A stretch of DNA of 64,000 nt from Centropus unirufus (lineage: Eukaryota > Chordata > Aves > Cuculiformes > Centropidae). The position numbers were made by a program, and so were the translations under genes. The notes beneath the pieces are model-generated. The model was not told the origin of the DNA. It was given only the letters and a program-made list of their open reading frames with translations, and searched no databases. The first letter of the stretch is position 1, and every line of letters starts with the position of its first letter. The stretch covers positions 3,707,549 to 3,771,548 of the forward strand of contig VYZI01000012.1 of assembly GCA_013397695.1 (NCBI GenBank), written 5' to 3'. Shown here one piece after another: positions 20,669 through 35,600 of the stretch.

Positions 20669-23600
20669 CTAGTGAAAGAAGCAAAAGAATGTATTTATGG
20701 TTAGATTGTGCTTACAGCTGGTGGGATGTGAGCCTAGTGCATTAAAGTTGAAAGGCATTTAAGCCTCTGAGCGCACTGCAGCAAGATCATCAGGCTGTAG
20801 AGAGTGACTCAGACCTATCCTTTGACCTACCATAAGCTGACATGAAAAGCAGATGACCAAGTTATAAAGCCTGTACATAGGACTAGGCTGAAGCTGCTAT
20901 GGGCCACGAAATAACCATTCTTCATTCTCCACAGAAGAGTGATATTTTTCCCTGAATCACACTAAGGATTACTTTTCTCATTTACTCTCCTGTGAGAGAC
21001 GTCACTCAAGAGTGCTCTTCTAGCCCTGAGAAGAAGCAAGTAGAATTGAAGTGACAGCAAACCAGCTCCACCATTTCTGTATCTAAAAGCCTGTTTCTAA
21101 TCACATTCATCAATTAACGTCAGGGCTATTTTTCTAGCAATGTAATAACAACTCAAAGGATATATTAAGTGTAAATACTAATTATCGGCTCCTAGACTAA
21201 AACCAATATTTAAGTACCTCGCTTCTGTTTCCATGGTACTTAGGTGCTTATAACCTATTGAATGGAACTTACAAAACCACTGACATCGCTGACTAAATTT
21301 AAATTAGCCTGGATAGAATTAGATCAATTCCACTTCTCGGAATGCACCCGTGTATTTTGACCGAAATACCTGAGCAGCCCTGAAATTTCAGCATATGGAA
21401 TGGTCATACCTTGCCCTCAGGATCCACCAGGAGCAGGTGCTTTGCTTGCCCTCCCTGAAGTCCACTGAGGACATACTGGCCGGGTGACGTTGTGCTCTCT
21501 CGCACCAGAAAATCTCCGTCGTTGACTAAGAGGCTCTCTGCTGCTTTCCTGTTTAATTTGCCATGGTAACAATCTTCATTCCTTAGCTGTTGCTTTATTT
21601 GTGGCAGAGCGCAGAGACCAGCTGTGTTGCTTGTGGCACTCTGCTGAACAGCTTCCGGTAATTCTAAAATTAAATGAAAGGCAATGTATTGGGCACTTCA
21701 CCTAGAACTTCATCCTAAAAGGATGTGAGATAATGTTTTTCATAGCTTACAAAAAAAATTCAAATGGCTCAGTCTTGAAGCTGTAATCAAACCAACCTCG
21801 CAGACTGTAATAATAGGCACACATGAATGCTCACAACCCTCCAGAGCACCAGGTAAAATTATCACACCATCTCCTCCCATACCTTAGACGGGAAAGCCTT
21901 GGGTTGCTAAGCAACAGGGATTGCAAACAGGAATTTTTATGATCCTCTACTGTTTTGTGTTTGTATTTCTTTGGTTGTATTAAGAAGTCAAATCTCCTCT
22001 GTAAAAACAAGGTTTTTATTAGTTTTTTAGCCATTTTTAAGATCTAGTTTTTCCTTTTTCCTTAACAAGCTCTGAAGAGATTGTCATGGATCATTGCGGG
22101 AGTCATGTTGAGTGGCTCCAGATATGTGCAGGAATGTAAGACAACACGGCCAACATAGCCAGGAGGAAAGGATTACAGCATGGTGCATCTGCTGTGAAAA
22201 AATGAACAATTACTGAATGTACTAACAAAACTGGGTGGTTTGGGATATAGCTGGTCTGACTGCAAATGATTCACAGGCAAGATTTTCTAAGGAAAATAGG
22301 AGGACACCACTTCTTCAATGGAATTGTGCAACCTAAGGCTCCTCAGGATACAGCCAGTTCCTTTTAGAGCATAATACAGCCCTGGGCTGGAAATGTCTCA
22401 ATGGTCACAGATTTCTTTCCCTGTAGTTCTGTCCAGTCCTTTACTCACTTTCTCATGTCAAGTCAACTCTGACACAGAAAACACTCAGTGGCAAAGCATA
22501 AAAGGCAAAGCTCATAATGTATTTTCAATAATGAGGTCAGTAGCAACTATATAGTCATTTAATGGATTTCTACAACTTTATGTCTGTAAATCAAGACTTG
22601 ACACACATTTAGTAGCTACTACTGATCAAAGAGTTTAATTTAGAAATTATTGGATGATATTCCATGGTCATGTATGGAAGAGTTTAGAAAAGATGGTTGT
22701 AACGACCCCACTGTGACCTTGCCTGTGAAACAAAGGCACCTGAGGCCACTTTCACCTTAGAGCGGTTAAAATGTGGGGTATAAAGGAAATCCCTCTTCCT
22801 TGACATATGGGGCAGTCCCAAACTTTCAAATCATCTCAAAGACTTGCTTATTATTACCCGTGGAACACTATTGCCATCATTTAACCACGGAAGATGAAAG
22901 GTTATTCTGCTTACTTATCATCACTTCTTTTACTTTTGAATTTTACAAGCAAAAAACGAACCAGAAATGATTTCTCCCCAACGCACCCCATCTTTTCTGT
23001 ATTTCTTATAGGGAAACCAAACTCTTTCTCCATGCACAGAGATGACAAGCCCCCCTCTTTTCAAAGCTTAGAAAGCCAAGGTGCTGCAAAGGGAACCTAC
23101 TGGCCTTACGCAGTGGGCTCCCATGGATCTGTGGTGTTGCTGTTCCACGGGCTGAACAGGCTGCGGACTGGAGGGTCTGTGTGTTGATGTAGCATGGATC
23201 ATCAAAAAGATCTGTTTTGTAGCCAGGCTTCAATAACGTTCCCTCTTTTTTGCTCTTCTGCAAGCTTTCACCACAACTACCTGCAATTAATATATAGTAT
23301 GCACAGATTTTTTTCTTTATTTTTTTAAACTCAAAGAACTGTAGAAGCCGAAATAAGAACATTGTTGTTCTTGCATACCCCACTAAAGTCTTTCAGAAAG
23401 AAAAGAAAAATTGGCAGAAGAACTCATTTTTCCTTAGGGCTGGAAGGCACAAGATACATTATCCAAAATGAGTTAGAAGTTTTCAAAAATGTTCTGCACT
23501 CGTTCAGCTCTGCTTCAATCACTGTCAGCAGTAAACCCCCCACTGATCGAAAAGAAATTAATGTATTTGACTCTACAGAGATACAAACCATATACATTGT

Positions 23601-26600
23601 TTGTTGCAAAGCCCTTTCCTTCCCCTCTGCACCACAAAAAAAGCTTGTGGGAAACCGAACAATTCTCTCCCTTGCTATTCTGGTTGAACAAGGAAAATGG
23701 AGGAGGTTGGCGCTTCGTGCCTCTGCCTGGAGAGCCAAAGCCACATCTGTCAGGTCAGGATCCAAGCCCAGGAACAGGCTAACAAAATATCCCCTACAGG
23801 GTATGAAAATAATAGCACTTCAGCTAGCCAAATAGCACACATATTTTTGCTCTTTAGCAAACGTTTTATTCATAGATAGATCTATTCATTCATTCTTTTA
23901 TTTCTTCACCCCCTCTTTGCAGAAACCATTTCATTCTTCTTTCTTTGAATCAGAAATAACACAAGAAACTGAACTATCCCCTGCAGACAGTGTAATGGAT
24001 CACTTTAGAGGAGTGCAGGTGGGAATTCAAAAAGGACCTCATTGTATAATGAAAGAGATGAGCTGAGGAAATGTGCTCAGGGCATCGGCCGTGACAAGGG
24101 ACATCCAGAAAGGGACGGAAGCTGGAGATCTCCTGGGTTGCAGAGAGCAGGTTTTGCTGGAGGCTTATTGATCTCAGGCACAAAGATGCACAAGGGCAAA
24201 GGCACGGTCACACTGAGAAGCCAGTGATGCTTGGGCCAAGGGCACGGGCTCCATTGGAACAACCCTGATGTCGATAGTTTGGGTCCGGAATTTGTAGGGG
24301 GAAGGGATATTTTCAGAGACTGATAAGCCATGAAGTAGCTTCCCCTTTCAAAGGGTATGAAAGGGAATAAAACAACAAAGAGCATGAAAGAGAATAGAAA
24401 AAACAAAGAGCTACTGTACAGTATCATGACAAGTAAAATGAGTAAGTCTGCCAGCAGACATGAAGATAGATTAGTGGCCTTTAGAAAAGCTGTAAGGCTT
24501 TTTTGTCTGCCCTTCATCTAGGGAACTAGAAAGGACCCACTAAGAATACTTTTCACCATTGTATCTAAAACCAAAAGGCAGCTCTTCCAGGCAGTCTGCC
24601 TTGGTTAATTCTGCATATGCGTGAGAAGGAAAACAGAGTACATACCCACAGTTTTGTTGTCTTCTGGGCAATTTTCATATATACTTATGAAAGTCGGGCT
24701 GCCTGTCTGTAGAACAATCGTAAAAATAGTCACATAAAACAGTCCCTTAGAAACATCAGGCAACCATATAACATCCATTTAGTTAGGATAAAAGTAACTA
24801 AATGTATCTTCTTCAACAAAAAATTCCCATCTCTTCCACTATAATTTAATGCTGATACTGTTCTTTCTACAGGGAGTCATGTCAGTCCCCCGGGACCCTT
24901 AAGTGCCCCAATATGTAGCTAAGGTTTAGTATACATAGTATGATTCCTAAGTAATAAAGTTAATAATTTTCTTGTAAAGATCCTTGCAATTATGCAAGGA
25001 AAAATTACTACAGACATCATGGGGTGAAAGTGAAACAGTTGCCACGTTGCCCTCATGGAAATAAAGTTTTTGCATTTACTTGTTAGAGCGTAACTCCTGG
25101 CAACAACTCTGGAGAGCTTTGAATGCAAACTTGGGATTTAGTCAAACACCTTCTCAGAGGACTGTTGGGGAGGCAGAGACCAACAGGCCCACAGCCGAGA
25201 TGTGGAGTATGGTTGAAGTTACCAAAGCAAAAGAAGGGATGGAGCAGTTTCACAGGACTGCACAGGACTCTGGGAGAAGCAACCTTTTAGCCAGCATCAA
25301 CTGGATTCCAGCGGCACATCCGAGTGCATTCCCTCGGAGCAAAGCGGTGGTGCCTGCTTCCCCAAGAGGGGAAATGCTGGTGTTTCCAAGAACTCACACA
25401 GCAGACTTTGAAGTCTGGGCAGCAAGTCGGAACTTGGCTGGTTTTACTCCCTGACTGGTTTTTATTCCCCACTATCCCAAAGAAGAGCCACAGATCTATG
25501 CATCTTTTGCTCCTGTGGCTGATTTAACAAGAGACCTTTGAAACTCTCCAAGGGTAATTAATGATGTATGTACATTGCAGCCGGTTAATGTTGTATGTAT
25601 AGGTTGTAGAGCATAATGGACGGGATGAAATATTTATCCGATCACAGAATCAGGAGCCAGGAGGTCTCAGATTTTGCAGATGTTCTCTCAGACAAGTCAT
25701 TTAAATCTGTATCTATTTCCTCCTCAAAGCTAACTAGTGAACAAGGGAATATTACTTGGTCTTCTAAAAGTACTCTAAGGACAAACCAGTTAATATTCAG
25801 AAAGTGCTTTGGGATTCAATTATGTACTAAGCGTCATTAAATCTAGCCTAAAAAAAAACCCTTTCCCAGGATAATCAAGGCCTGGTTATGATGTTAATGC
25901 CATGCTTTACTTCAAAGTAACGCTTTATTATTCATTCACATAATAGGCAGTGGAGAGCTATCCCAGAAGATGGAAGTACTTACCGAGAAACACTGCTTTT
26001 TGCACTGCACGAGGCAGTTAGCTCTTTGGTCTGTTTGCACTTTCATTCGCATGTCTAACACTCCGCCAGTGGGAGGCTCTTTCCCTGGAATTTCATTGTA
26101 ATATTCATGATCCTCCCTCTCCTGTGTATTCCCAGCTGATCCATTAGTGTTTGCTGCCTCACTGAAAAAATATGGGTAAAAAAAAAAACAACTGATGTAA
26201 TGAACTGCTTTCTAGTGTAGGCAAACGTCCCCAGTGTTTGCACATCGCACAATACACAGATTAGCCATACGGAGGCTGTAAAGGGCTTTGGGTCTGAACT
26301 TTCAGAGCTGTTTATTTTTCCATTTGCTTCTTCCTGAATTAAAAAATGGGGTCATCACAGTTCGAGATGCAGGGAGGTACAGTCATTTTCTGAATAACAG
26401 GCAGCCCAAATTCCTTTTCTTTGCCTTGAAAATGTTAAAAGCTGCCTACTGAAACTTTAAGAGAAGAGTGTTGATGCTTTGCTCATTTAGATGTCCAAAA
26501 CGTATACCATAAAACTAATTCCTCTGGCTTCTCGTCTCAACTGTATAAATCTAGGGATTTCTGGGAGGGGCACTTAAAAGAGAAAATTAAAACCTTATGG

Positions 26601-29600
26601 CAACTATTTTAGGAAATCAAATATTGCTAAAAAAAAAAAAAAGTCACTTTCCTGAGTGGAATGTACCATGATTTTAATAACCTTAATCCATGTAACTGTT
26701 CTCTTTCAGCTTGCACAGAACAGAGTGACACAAGGGAGAGCACCCAATGTTTTCCTTGAGCTAAACCAGAATGATGATAGTTTAAATGTACATCTGATAC
26801 AGCGCAAAACGACTAGGTGCTTCCTGTGCTGTCTCCGGTCCCAAAATAAAAAGCTCATCTGAAATCTTACTTCTCTGTTTAACAAGAATATAATTGGATA
26901 AAAGGCCTCGAGCAGGAAAGAGATAAAGTTCAAGTAGTTGATTATGTGATATGCAGTGCAAGTATTTGATTATATGATTCAGAGTAGTTTGGAAGTGGGT
27001 GACTCATTCACACAGCAATATCCGACTTCTCTGCCCAGGGACCATTCTCCGAGGCTGACCGTGGGTTAGGCTCAAGGAGGAAATCCAGTTAGCCTTTTAC
27101 ATCTCTCCTTGCTCCAATGTGCTTGAGGCATAACCTAGCAGAGGTTCATAGGAAAACCTCTTCCTCTGTTTATTGTCCCAAGGGAAAACAGACCAGTAGT
27201 AGCAGTGCCATGGCATGAACCACTATATACAATGAAATAAATATGAACTGGAGCTGGGGCTGCTGCTGGGCAATAAAATCTGTTCTATTGCATTGTGTCA
27301 GGCACTGGACAAGAGCCACTGCCTGCACAGCGACTCGCAGTGCTCAGGACACAGCTAAGTGCCATTACAGCTTTACCTACTCATGGGATCAAATTTAATA
27401 TCCCGGTAAAGAAAAGCCTGAGAACAAATAGGCATGGCTAATCTGTGAGGAGAGCCATAAATTAGAGCAAGAATTGTGTTTCCAGGGCAATGGGAAAAGG
27501 GAGGTTGAGATGCAGAGCTGTGGTTTGAAAATTAATCTAGGCCCTATATTTTAAGCAATGTGCAGGACGGGAGCAGGACAGCAGAAAGGTGAATTACAAT
27601 TGCTTTTTTTCCCACAACATACTTTCCCCAACTGCAGTGAGCTTAAACTTGGCATGGGTCAGGACTGAGCTCAGTAGGTGTGTGTGCCATATTTATAGAG
27701 AAGAACTTACTCGGGCCAAGTAATTTAAACATTTGGTTGACTTGCATCATTTAAGATAAGGCTGTTTTAGCTAAGGAGCAATTCTATGCTGTTAGGCACC
27801 GAAGTCATTAGAGTCTATCAGAATAAGCTAGTTCTTGCTTATTATACTCTGTACACACAGCACATTCTACAATTAACATATGACCAGAGCGCATTTGGAA
27901 AGTATCTTGTTTATGGATCAGTCTTTAGAATCTAATGTTTTCCTGAGGAGTATTAAAAAGAACAAAACTGCCAATGAAGTGACTGAGAACGTGCTGACCT
28001 TTCATTAGAGGTAACCAGGCTGGATGGGTTCTTCAGGTACTGTTTGAACCTGAGCTCAAAAGCTTGCCCTATGGTGTTTATCACCTCCTGTGCCATCCCA
28101 TTGGGGCATTCCAGTATGTGGCATGCTGCAAAGAGATAATTTGTTTTAATTAAGTGCACTTTATACCAGAAAACAGAGACACAAGCTATGTTGCTTACAG
28201 TAGAAAAGCTGGGCATGAAATTACATGCTTAGACAGCTTTAGGGCATTATAGAAACTTTATTTTTGGTGCGTTAAAGAAATTGCTCTAGGTATATTTAAT
28301 CATAATATCAACTTATACCCCAATAAAAGAAATTCTCTATTTACGCTTCCTGCATGGAGTGCTCCTGTATCTCCTTTTTTCTCCCTGCCTGGCAGGAAGC
28401 AGAAGCAGGGGAGAGAACCAGCGCTGCCAGTGTGCAGATTTGTGTGAAACAGCATGAAAACACGTGTGAGGCTGGTTCTGGAAGCCTGGGGCAGTGCTCT
28501 CTCCAGCCAAGACCACGTTCCTGATGCCAATCCTTGTTCTCGTGCACAACCTCAGGAAACTCCCTCCAGCAGCAAGTGCTGTGTGCCTAGGACCAGCTCT
28601 CCTCTCTGAAAAGGCATCCTGAGATAGTCCTCAGGGATGGTGCTGGGCCAGCCACCAGCCCTGCCTGCAGGCTGCTCGAGCACAGGAATCCTGCACATCC
28701 CAGCATCAGTGGGACGCTGGTGACACTAGTGAAGCGGCAGGGTGCCCTAAATCAATGAGAATAGCTGTGCGGGTGATGCAGCTACAGGCAGGCACCACGC
28801 CAGACTGCTAAACCTCCAGCCCAGCTGCTCCAGATTTTCATCCTTATATTCTGAGCCATCCACAAGACCTTAGAGTGAGCTCCACTACACCAACTTCATG
28901 GCCATCAGCAGTTTTACCCTAGAACCCTCTGGCATGAAAGAAGGAACCAAGGGCCAGTCTTTCTTCTTTTGCACTAAAATAATGAGAGCAATGCAAAAGG
29001 TATTTTATCTGCTGAGTCAGCCTCCAGAGGGAAGGTGTCATCCACCTGAGTATATACTCCACTCTGCCTTCCAGCAACATACCCGGGAGCCTGGGTTAGA
29101 TACGGAGGCTCATTCATCACCTCTCCCTCACCTAGAAACTCCCCCACCTTTCCAGGATCTGCCCTTCCTCCCCAGATAAGACTGGCTTGGGAAGGTTCCT
29201 ACCTGCATGGAGCCAGCAGCTGGTGCAGCTTTGGTCTGACCTGCAGATTCTCACTTTACTGCACAAAGAATATACTATTTAAAGCCACAGCCTGCATACC
29301 ATCACCCATATCCATACAAGGAAGTCAGAAATTGCATAGAATATTAAGCTGTTCAGTAGCTTTCTTATTTAAAAAATCAATTCCTTGGTGCAAATAAAGC
29401 AATCCTATAAACATGAATAACAATCTGAAAATTGTTTCCATACCTCTCTGATTAACAGGATCTTTTGCTACATATGCAACATAGTCTGTTGTATCCTGTA
29501 GGAAAGGAGATGACAAATGTCATTATAAACAACCCTACCACCATAACAAAGCAGCTGGAAAAGATTTTTAGCATTAAAAAGCATACTTCTTTCAGAGAAA

Positions 29601-32600
29601 ACAACCAGAGGTGCTAGAAAAGTGGGCCAAGGGAAAGATCAGTGATGCACTGGCAGCTATCAACACAGTAATAGTGCTGAAACCTTTTTCATGTAATAAA
29701 TGCACTAGATCATTTGGCATTCCTTGGATTTTCATTCATATGTGTTTTCAACTACAAACTCTGCAACAGGAGTAGAATCACAACTGGTGCCTCAACAGGA
29801 AGCATCGCCGTGCACTTCCCACAGAGCTCAAAACCTCCCCCGTGGGATGCACTGGGGCTGTGTGACTGCCAGTCCCAGCTCTTAGCTGGGACAGTCCTTA
29901 TCAGTATCAGTGGAAGATAAAACAGTGCTAATATACTAAAAAGGACAGGTTAGAATATCGCCAATTTGTGGCATGAAGACTGAGTTTTGAAGCCAACTTA
30001 GAGAAAAGCTGATCTTTAAAATATTGCATGGTACAGTAGGTGCCTGATCTGTTTCTGCTGCCTGATTTTAGTCTGGCTATGATCAGGTTAAATCACTGGA
30101 TCTCAAGGCTGCTGCTGAGATCAGACAACCTCAGTATAATCAGCTGTCTGTTTCAGATTCTCTTTCCAGCCAACGCTGAAATAATCCTCACTTAGTGAAA
30201 CTCAAAAGGGAACTGGAACAGAAAAATTAACATTTCTAGTCATACTGCAGAAGCAAGGAGTCACTTGACAATTCAGTGTTATAGTAAAAATGGTGAGGTA
30301 ATGAATAACATTCTTTTAATTATTAAAGATGCATTTTGTTATTTTGGATCTTTAAGGCAGGATGGGGAAAATGCAATTCGCAGCTTAAAGGCATGGCTCT
30401 CCTGGGGGAAGATGCAATCAGCTGGCAGGAAACAAGGCCCCCTTTTGCAATATGCACAAGAACAACCATTTAATAATTCACAATGAATGACACGAGAGGC
30501 AGGTCCTAGGGCCAGCAGAATTTGTCCTAGATATTTTTTTTAAATCTCCAAAGTTAATATCATTAAAACATAAAAAGCTAAATATTTCTTATGCATTTAG
30601 TGAACTCAATTTCCTCCCGTTTCCTTTCAGGTTCTTCTTTAAGTTCATAAATATTTTAGGATACGCTTTTAAAATAGATTAGATCCAGAGAGCAACTAAA
30701 CCTGAAGTAACTGGAGCAGTACCTGCTATTTTTAGCTCTTTGTAATGTTTATGAACATCCATGGATGACTTTGCTTTAAAATAAAGCCAGAATAGGCATT
30801 ATTCTCAAGCAGAATATTGCCACTCCTTAACAGTACAGAATAACACTGAACCATGCTTAGACCTTGAATGCGAGAGCAAGTGGAGAGCCAAGTCCTGTGG
30901 AAAATATCGCCCATTTTAAATGTAAAGAAAATTTTGGAAAAATTACCTGAATAAGCTGCCAAAATTGCTTGTTAGGTGAAGCGTCACTAGATTTTCAGTT
31001 ACCACTGCTAAGACCTCTGTTTTACATATTCTTCCAAGAAGAAAAGTGTCATTAGCTGCACCACCAACACATTTGCCCAGTTTCCATCTGTGTATAAGCT
31101 CATCTCTTGGCAGTCCTGCTGTTAAGCAGAGACTAAACCCAGTCCTGTGTAGCCTGTGACATCTGGTGGGATCACTTTCCAAGACCAATGCAGGACAATG
31201 ACATTAAAAAAAAAACAACTAAAATGATAAACAAGCCCTAGAGAATTACTCATCCAAGCAGAAGTCTGATAACATATTCCTGAATTTTCCAAACTGGAAA
31301 TGTTACGTAAAGACAAACTAGACAACCAGCATCTAGGACATGGTATGTACTTAAAAACAGGTCAGCTTAAGGACATATTTAAATTGTTTAACAACCAAGA
31401 AAACTGGAATTTGGAAATTAAGCATGGTTACGCTCAACACAGCCCTTGGAGCTACCTGGAACCCCACATCAGGAAGGGTCTGCAAAGCCCACTGACTGCT
31501 TTGTATACTGTGGTGTATTAGAACAGGCATCTCTCAGACTCTCAAAATACCTTAAGCATTAAACGGGATCTTTAAGGACGCAGTACTTTGGCACCAGGCC
31601 TGTGCTCTGCTTCCCTTTCAGGGGCAGGGCTGAGAGCAAAGAGCCTGCAGATGTGCTCCCTCCCCACTTCCCAGCCCAGCTCCAGAATCCTCCAGTACTC
31701 CAGCCACCTGAGCAGCATCTCTCTGAGCAGAGCAGAGGAGCTGGGCTCCTCGCATTGCCCACATCGTCCTCCAGAGAAGATCCATCAGCCACACAGAGCT
31801 GGTTCCCAGCTATCTTTCCTTGCCTGCTCCTAAATCCAAAGGCAGGTCTGTCATTTTCCAGTCAAAGCTAGAACTGGTTTCCACCCCTGCGTTATCAAGA
31901 GCGTGACCCAAAGCCTTCTCTTTTCCCTGTTTCAGAAGACAAGAACAGGGAGATGTACAAAACTGAAAGGCAGAACTGATTAGAAGAATAACAGCTTCAT
32001 ACCACACGGACTGTGAAATTCAGAATGCTGGCAGGGCTGGACTTGCTTAGATTTGAAGAGGGAATAGAGCACATTTATGGATGGACTAAAGAGTCTGAAA
32101 GAGAATCGAAAATCTCTTGCTTGAAAGCATTAATGATTTCATGCTGATGATACCAGGAGAAAAACCCCGATCTGCAGGAAGAAGGTAGTTATGCCACGTA
32201 TGTCTCACAGGAGCTGTCTGACTAAAAATTTGTCTAAAATTGAGTGGTGCCAGGGCTGACCGCTTTTGTGACAGGTATTGGACCACAGAACCAAAGCCGT
32301 TCCTATATTTGTGTGTTCTTATATTCAGTTTCCCAAGGTTGAGGGTTTTTGAATGAATTGAGGCTCACTGATGGGCAACAGGAAAGTTAACTCTATTCCA
32401 TGTCTCCTTTCCAGTCTCAGTCCCTCGATTTTATTATATGACTGGTCATGATCCCGAAGAGTAGTATTCTCTGTTAGTACTTTTGGATGGGAAGGGATGA
32501 AGCAAAGTATTTGCAGGTATTTTTATTATTGTAATAATTTCATTATAGCAGCAGAAACATATCTTATAAATCAATACTTACCGGGTCACCTCCAGAAGCA

Positions 32601-35600
32601 AATGAAATGGACTGCATGTGATGGTTGGCAATAATCTGAAAGGTATGACAAACCAGTTAAACATGATCATGTGCCACACATTTGGAAAACAGCAGTGCAT
32701 AAATCTTTATAGAGCAAGCAATTAAGTTAATGACAACCCACTCCATTAATACATGCACATATCATTTGTGAAGGAAGGAGATAAAAATAGAAATATTTTT
32801 GAGACTGTCCATTCATAGTCAGTAACGTCTAGATCCCCGAGCAATCTTCCTTAAAGGGTTTTCAGAATTAATTCAGCCCCCACTTTCTAACCTGGTTAGT
32901 ATGAAGCTAAGTAAGAGTTTGAAAGGGGAGCAACGGATGCATTTACAAAGTCTTGAGATATTTATCCATTCTAAAATCACCAACAATTTTATTTAAATGC
33001 TTGATGTGGATAATAGTGGTATTTTTACAAACAGGCCCCACAGATACTCTGACCATATTCCTTCTCATACTAGCACCAAACTGTAGAAACCACCTGGTAG
33101 AAATTTTACTAGTCACATCAAGCAGCAACTTTTCTTATTTTCATGCACTACTTCATCTCTGGAGACGCACTGTTCTTTATTATAAAACTCGTGTGCAAAG
33201 GATTTTACAGGTGTGAACACAATGAAACACGGTGGCAGTGCAAGATCAGAATAAATAATATTTTCCCTTTGCAAAGGTTTAGCAATGGAAGACTTTGAAA
33301 GAATTTCAAGACAGTGTCGTGCACACTCACGTGTGCAGTGACCAGGCACACCAAGGCATGTGGAAGCAGGTCTGGACAGCCAGGTTTTAGCCCTCTTACA
33401 ACGAGGAACAGGTTAAAAGGACCATACTTCAGCTGCCGACCACCAGCTTCACCTGCTGTAGGGAAGACTTTTGCTGCTGTACCTGAGAGGAAGGGAAACC
33501 TGGTGCCATAAATACTTACCTCTCCCAGCACAGCGGTCCAAGGGACAGGAGATCCCTGTGCATGCAAATCCCTGAGAGCTGCTCGATGCTCAGCACGGCA
33601 TCAGCTCAGTGCTGTGACTCCACAGAGACAGTAAGCCAAAATTACCTCCCTGATGTTCTCCTGCTCCAGCTGGAGCAAAACCCGCTGACTGCCCTGGGCA
33701 AGATCATGCTGGGACTGGGACCTAAAGCCAACAGCTGATGAAGGAATTAGTGATGAAGATCGTTGTGCTGCCTGCCACCTGCCAAGAAGGGGCACACCCC
33801 ACTTCCAGGGCAGATCCAGGCTATTGAGAACACGTCTTGCTGGAGGCCAGGGACTTTGCATAGCATAACTGATTATGCACATATATTTCCTAGCTGTAAG
33901 ATAACTTTGACTGACGCCAAAGCCAAGCTCTGACTCATTATTTATATCTTTTTTTTTTTTTTGCTAGAACTTGTCAGAAACTCCAGTCAGAACTAGAGCT
34001 TTGTTTATGAGGCACCATACCGGCAGAGACACACACAGAGAAACAGTTTGCCAAGTGCTTAAGGAACTCTCCCCGTGAAAGACACCATCATAAACAAGAA
34101 GACACCATCATAAACATCTACTGCATGACCCGTTCCTCCAAAATGTTCTCCTTTTTAAATTCAGAGGCATCACGTAATTCAGCTTTACCAGGCATGCACA
34201 AGCAGCTGAGGGGTGCTGCTTTCCCTTTGAAGACCCCAGCTTTTCTTTCAGAAGCCACAAAAGGAGAAGTAGTACCGTGGAGATAAGGATACCAATTTAT
34301 ATGTATCCTACCTGCTGTGTGTCAACATTAATCAAAGTGAGGCTGCTTGTTGAAATGGTCAGCTTTATATTCATGCCAGAAAACTGAAGGTTACTTTTGC
34401 CAAGTACAGAAGACAGAAACTTCACTGGAGGCTTAGAAAAAAGAGAAAGGCTGTCAGTTGAGTCTGTCAGGAGCAGAAATATATCAAAGTCAAGTAGATT
34501 TTACAATCTTACTGAGAATTTCTATGGAGCAAAGATAATAGCTTGGTCAAATGCAGAGAGATCATCTAACAAATATCAGCTTTGAATACAATACTTGTAT
34601 GGATGGGTTTTACAGCAATTATGGGGAAAAAAATTAAAGAAACAAAATTCCAGTGAGCTAAATTATAGCTGGCTTAGTGATGGTGAATGTGTAATTTTCC
34701 TGTTGAACACTGCTTCGTTACATGTGGATGAAGCATTCTTAGTAAATCAAGACTTTCACTCCTGTATTCATTTTTCAGGAGCAAGTTCATTCCTCCTGAG
34801 CCCCACAGAAAGGAATCAGTGCCTTCCACTGGGCACAACCCAACAGCAGCCACTGACTGTGTCCCAGTTATTTAATAAGTGAACAGACCATTAATACTGC
34901 CATTTTAGTTATGTTTCATTTTATATATATATATAATTAACATCCAGTGATCCTCCAGGGAATGAGGACCCTTTTGCAATCAAAAAACCCCCAACTTCTG
35001 ACATTTTACTAGCTAGAACCTAACACTTGCTAACCTCCAAGCACAGCAAAGGCTGGTGGAGCAGGAACTCTGGACAAAACATCAATCCTTAAAAAAATAA
35101 GGATTGCCTTGGCCAATAGCCTTGGCCCCAAACTGAGCAGGCTAAACACCCTGCTACAAACACTTCCATGTTGTACCAAGTTCAGATGGATCAACAAGCA
35201 CAAACCCCAGCGTGGACTGAAGCCTGTGAAGGAAAGGAATCGTGTACCCAGCTTATGAAAAGTCGATATAGAAAATTAATCATTCAGCTAAACCAGTATT
35301 TACCTTCCGCTTTTTTATAGCTCCATTTGTACCTGATACAGCTTCACACAGCCGGCTTATTGCTTCCCTGAAAATAGAGAAACACAGCACAAAGTGTTGG
35401 ATCATTTCACATGCATCATCTGTAACAGGGCCAGCAACCCTGCAATTTATTGTTATCGTCCCACTTAAACACTTAAATCTTCTGGAAGGTCTTTCACAGC
35501 TGTTTTTCTTTCTTCTTCCCTCCACTGTTAAAAATAAAACCCTACTTACGAAAATACAGTGATTCAGCAGCCTGGGTTGATTCTTTTTCTTCGTAAAACA

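Larger units (their letters stand above)
21664..35303 (-). other. SHC4: SHC4 introns between exons 11 and 3: content
   Basis: Introns of about 0.9 to 3.1 kb separated by exons 10 to 4. I see no transposon or RNA gene. Small features are a 28-bp imperfect tandem duplication at about 26931-26986, a 20-bp duplication at 34081-34116, a T14 run at 33949-33962 and a (TA)n at 34922-34935. Open frames in these introns have no family resemblance. Confidence 0.6.

Noticed and set aside
23362..23835. A 157-codon plus-strand open frame in an SHC4 intron
   Set aside because: No family resemblance or conserved motif; it lies in AT-rich intron next to SHC4 exon 10 on the other strand.
24077..24517. A 146-codon hydrophobic open frame on the minus strand in an SHC4 intron
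   Set aside because: No splice context or recognisable family; the hydrophobic stretch comes from T-rich intron sequence.
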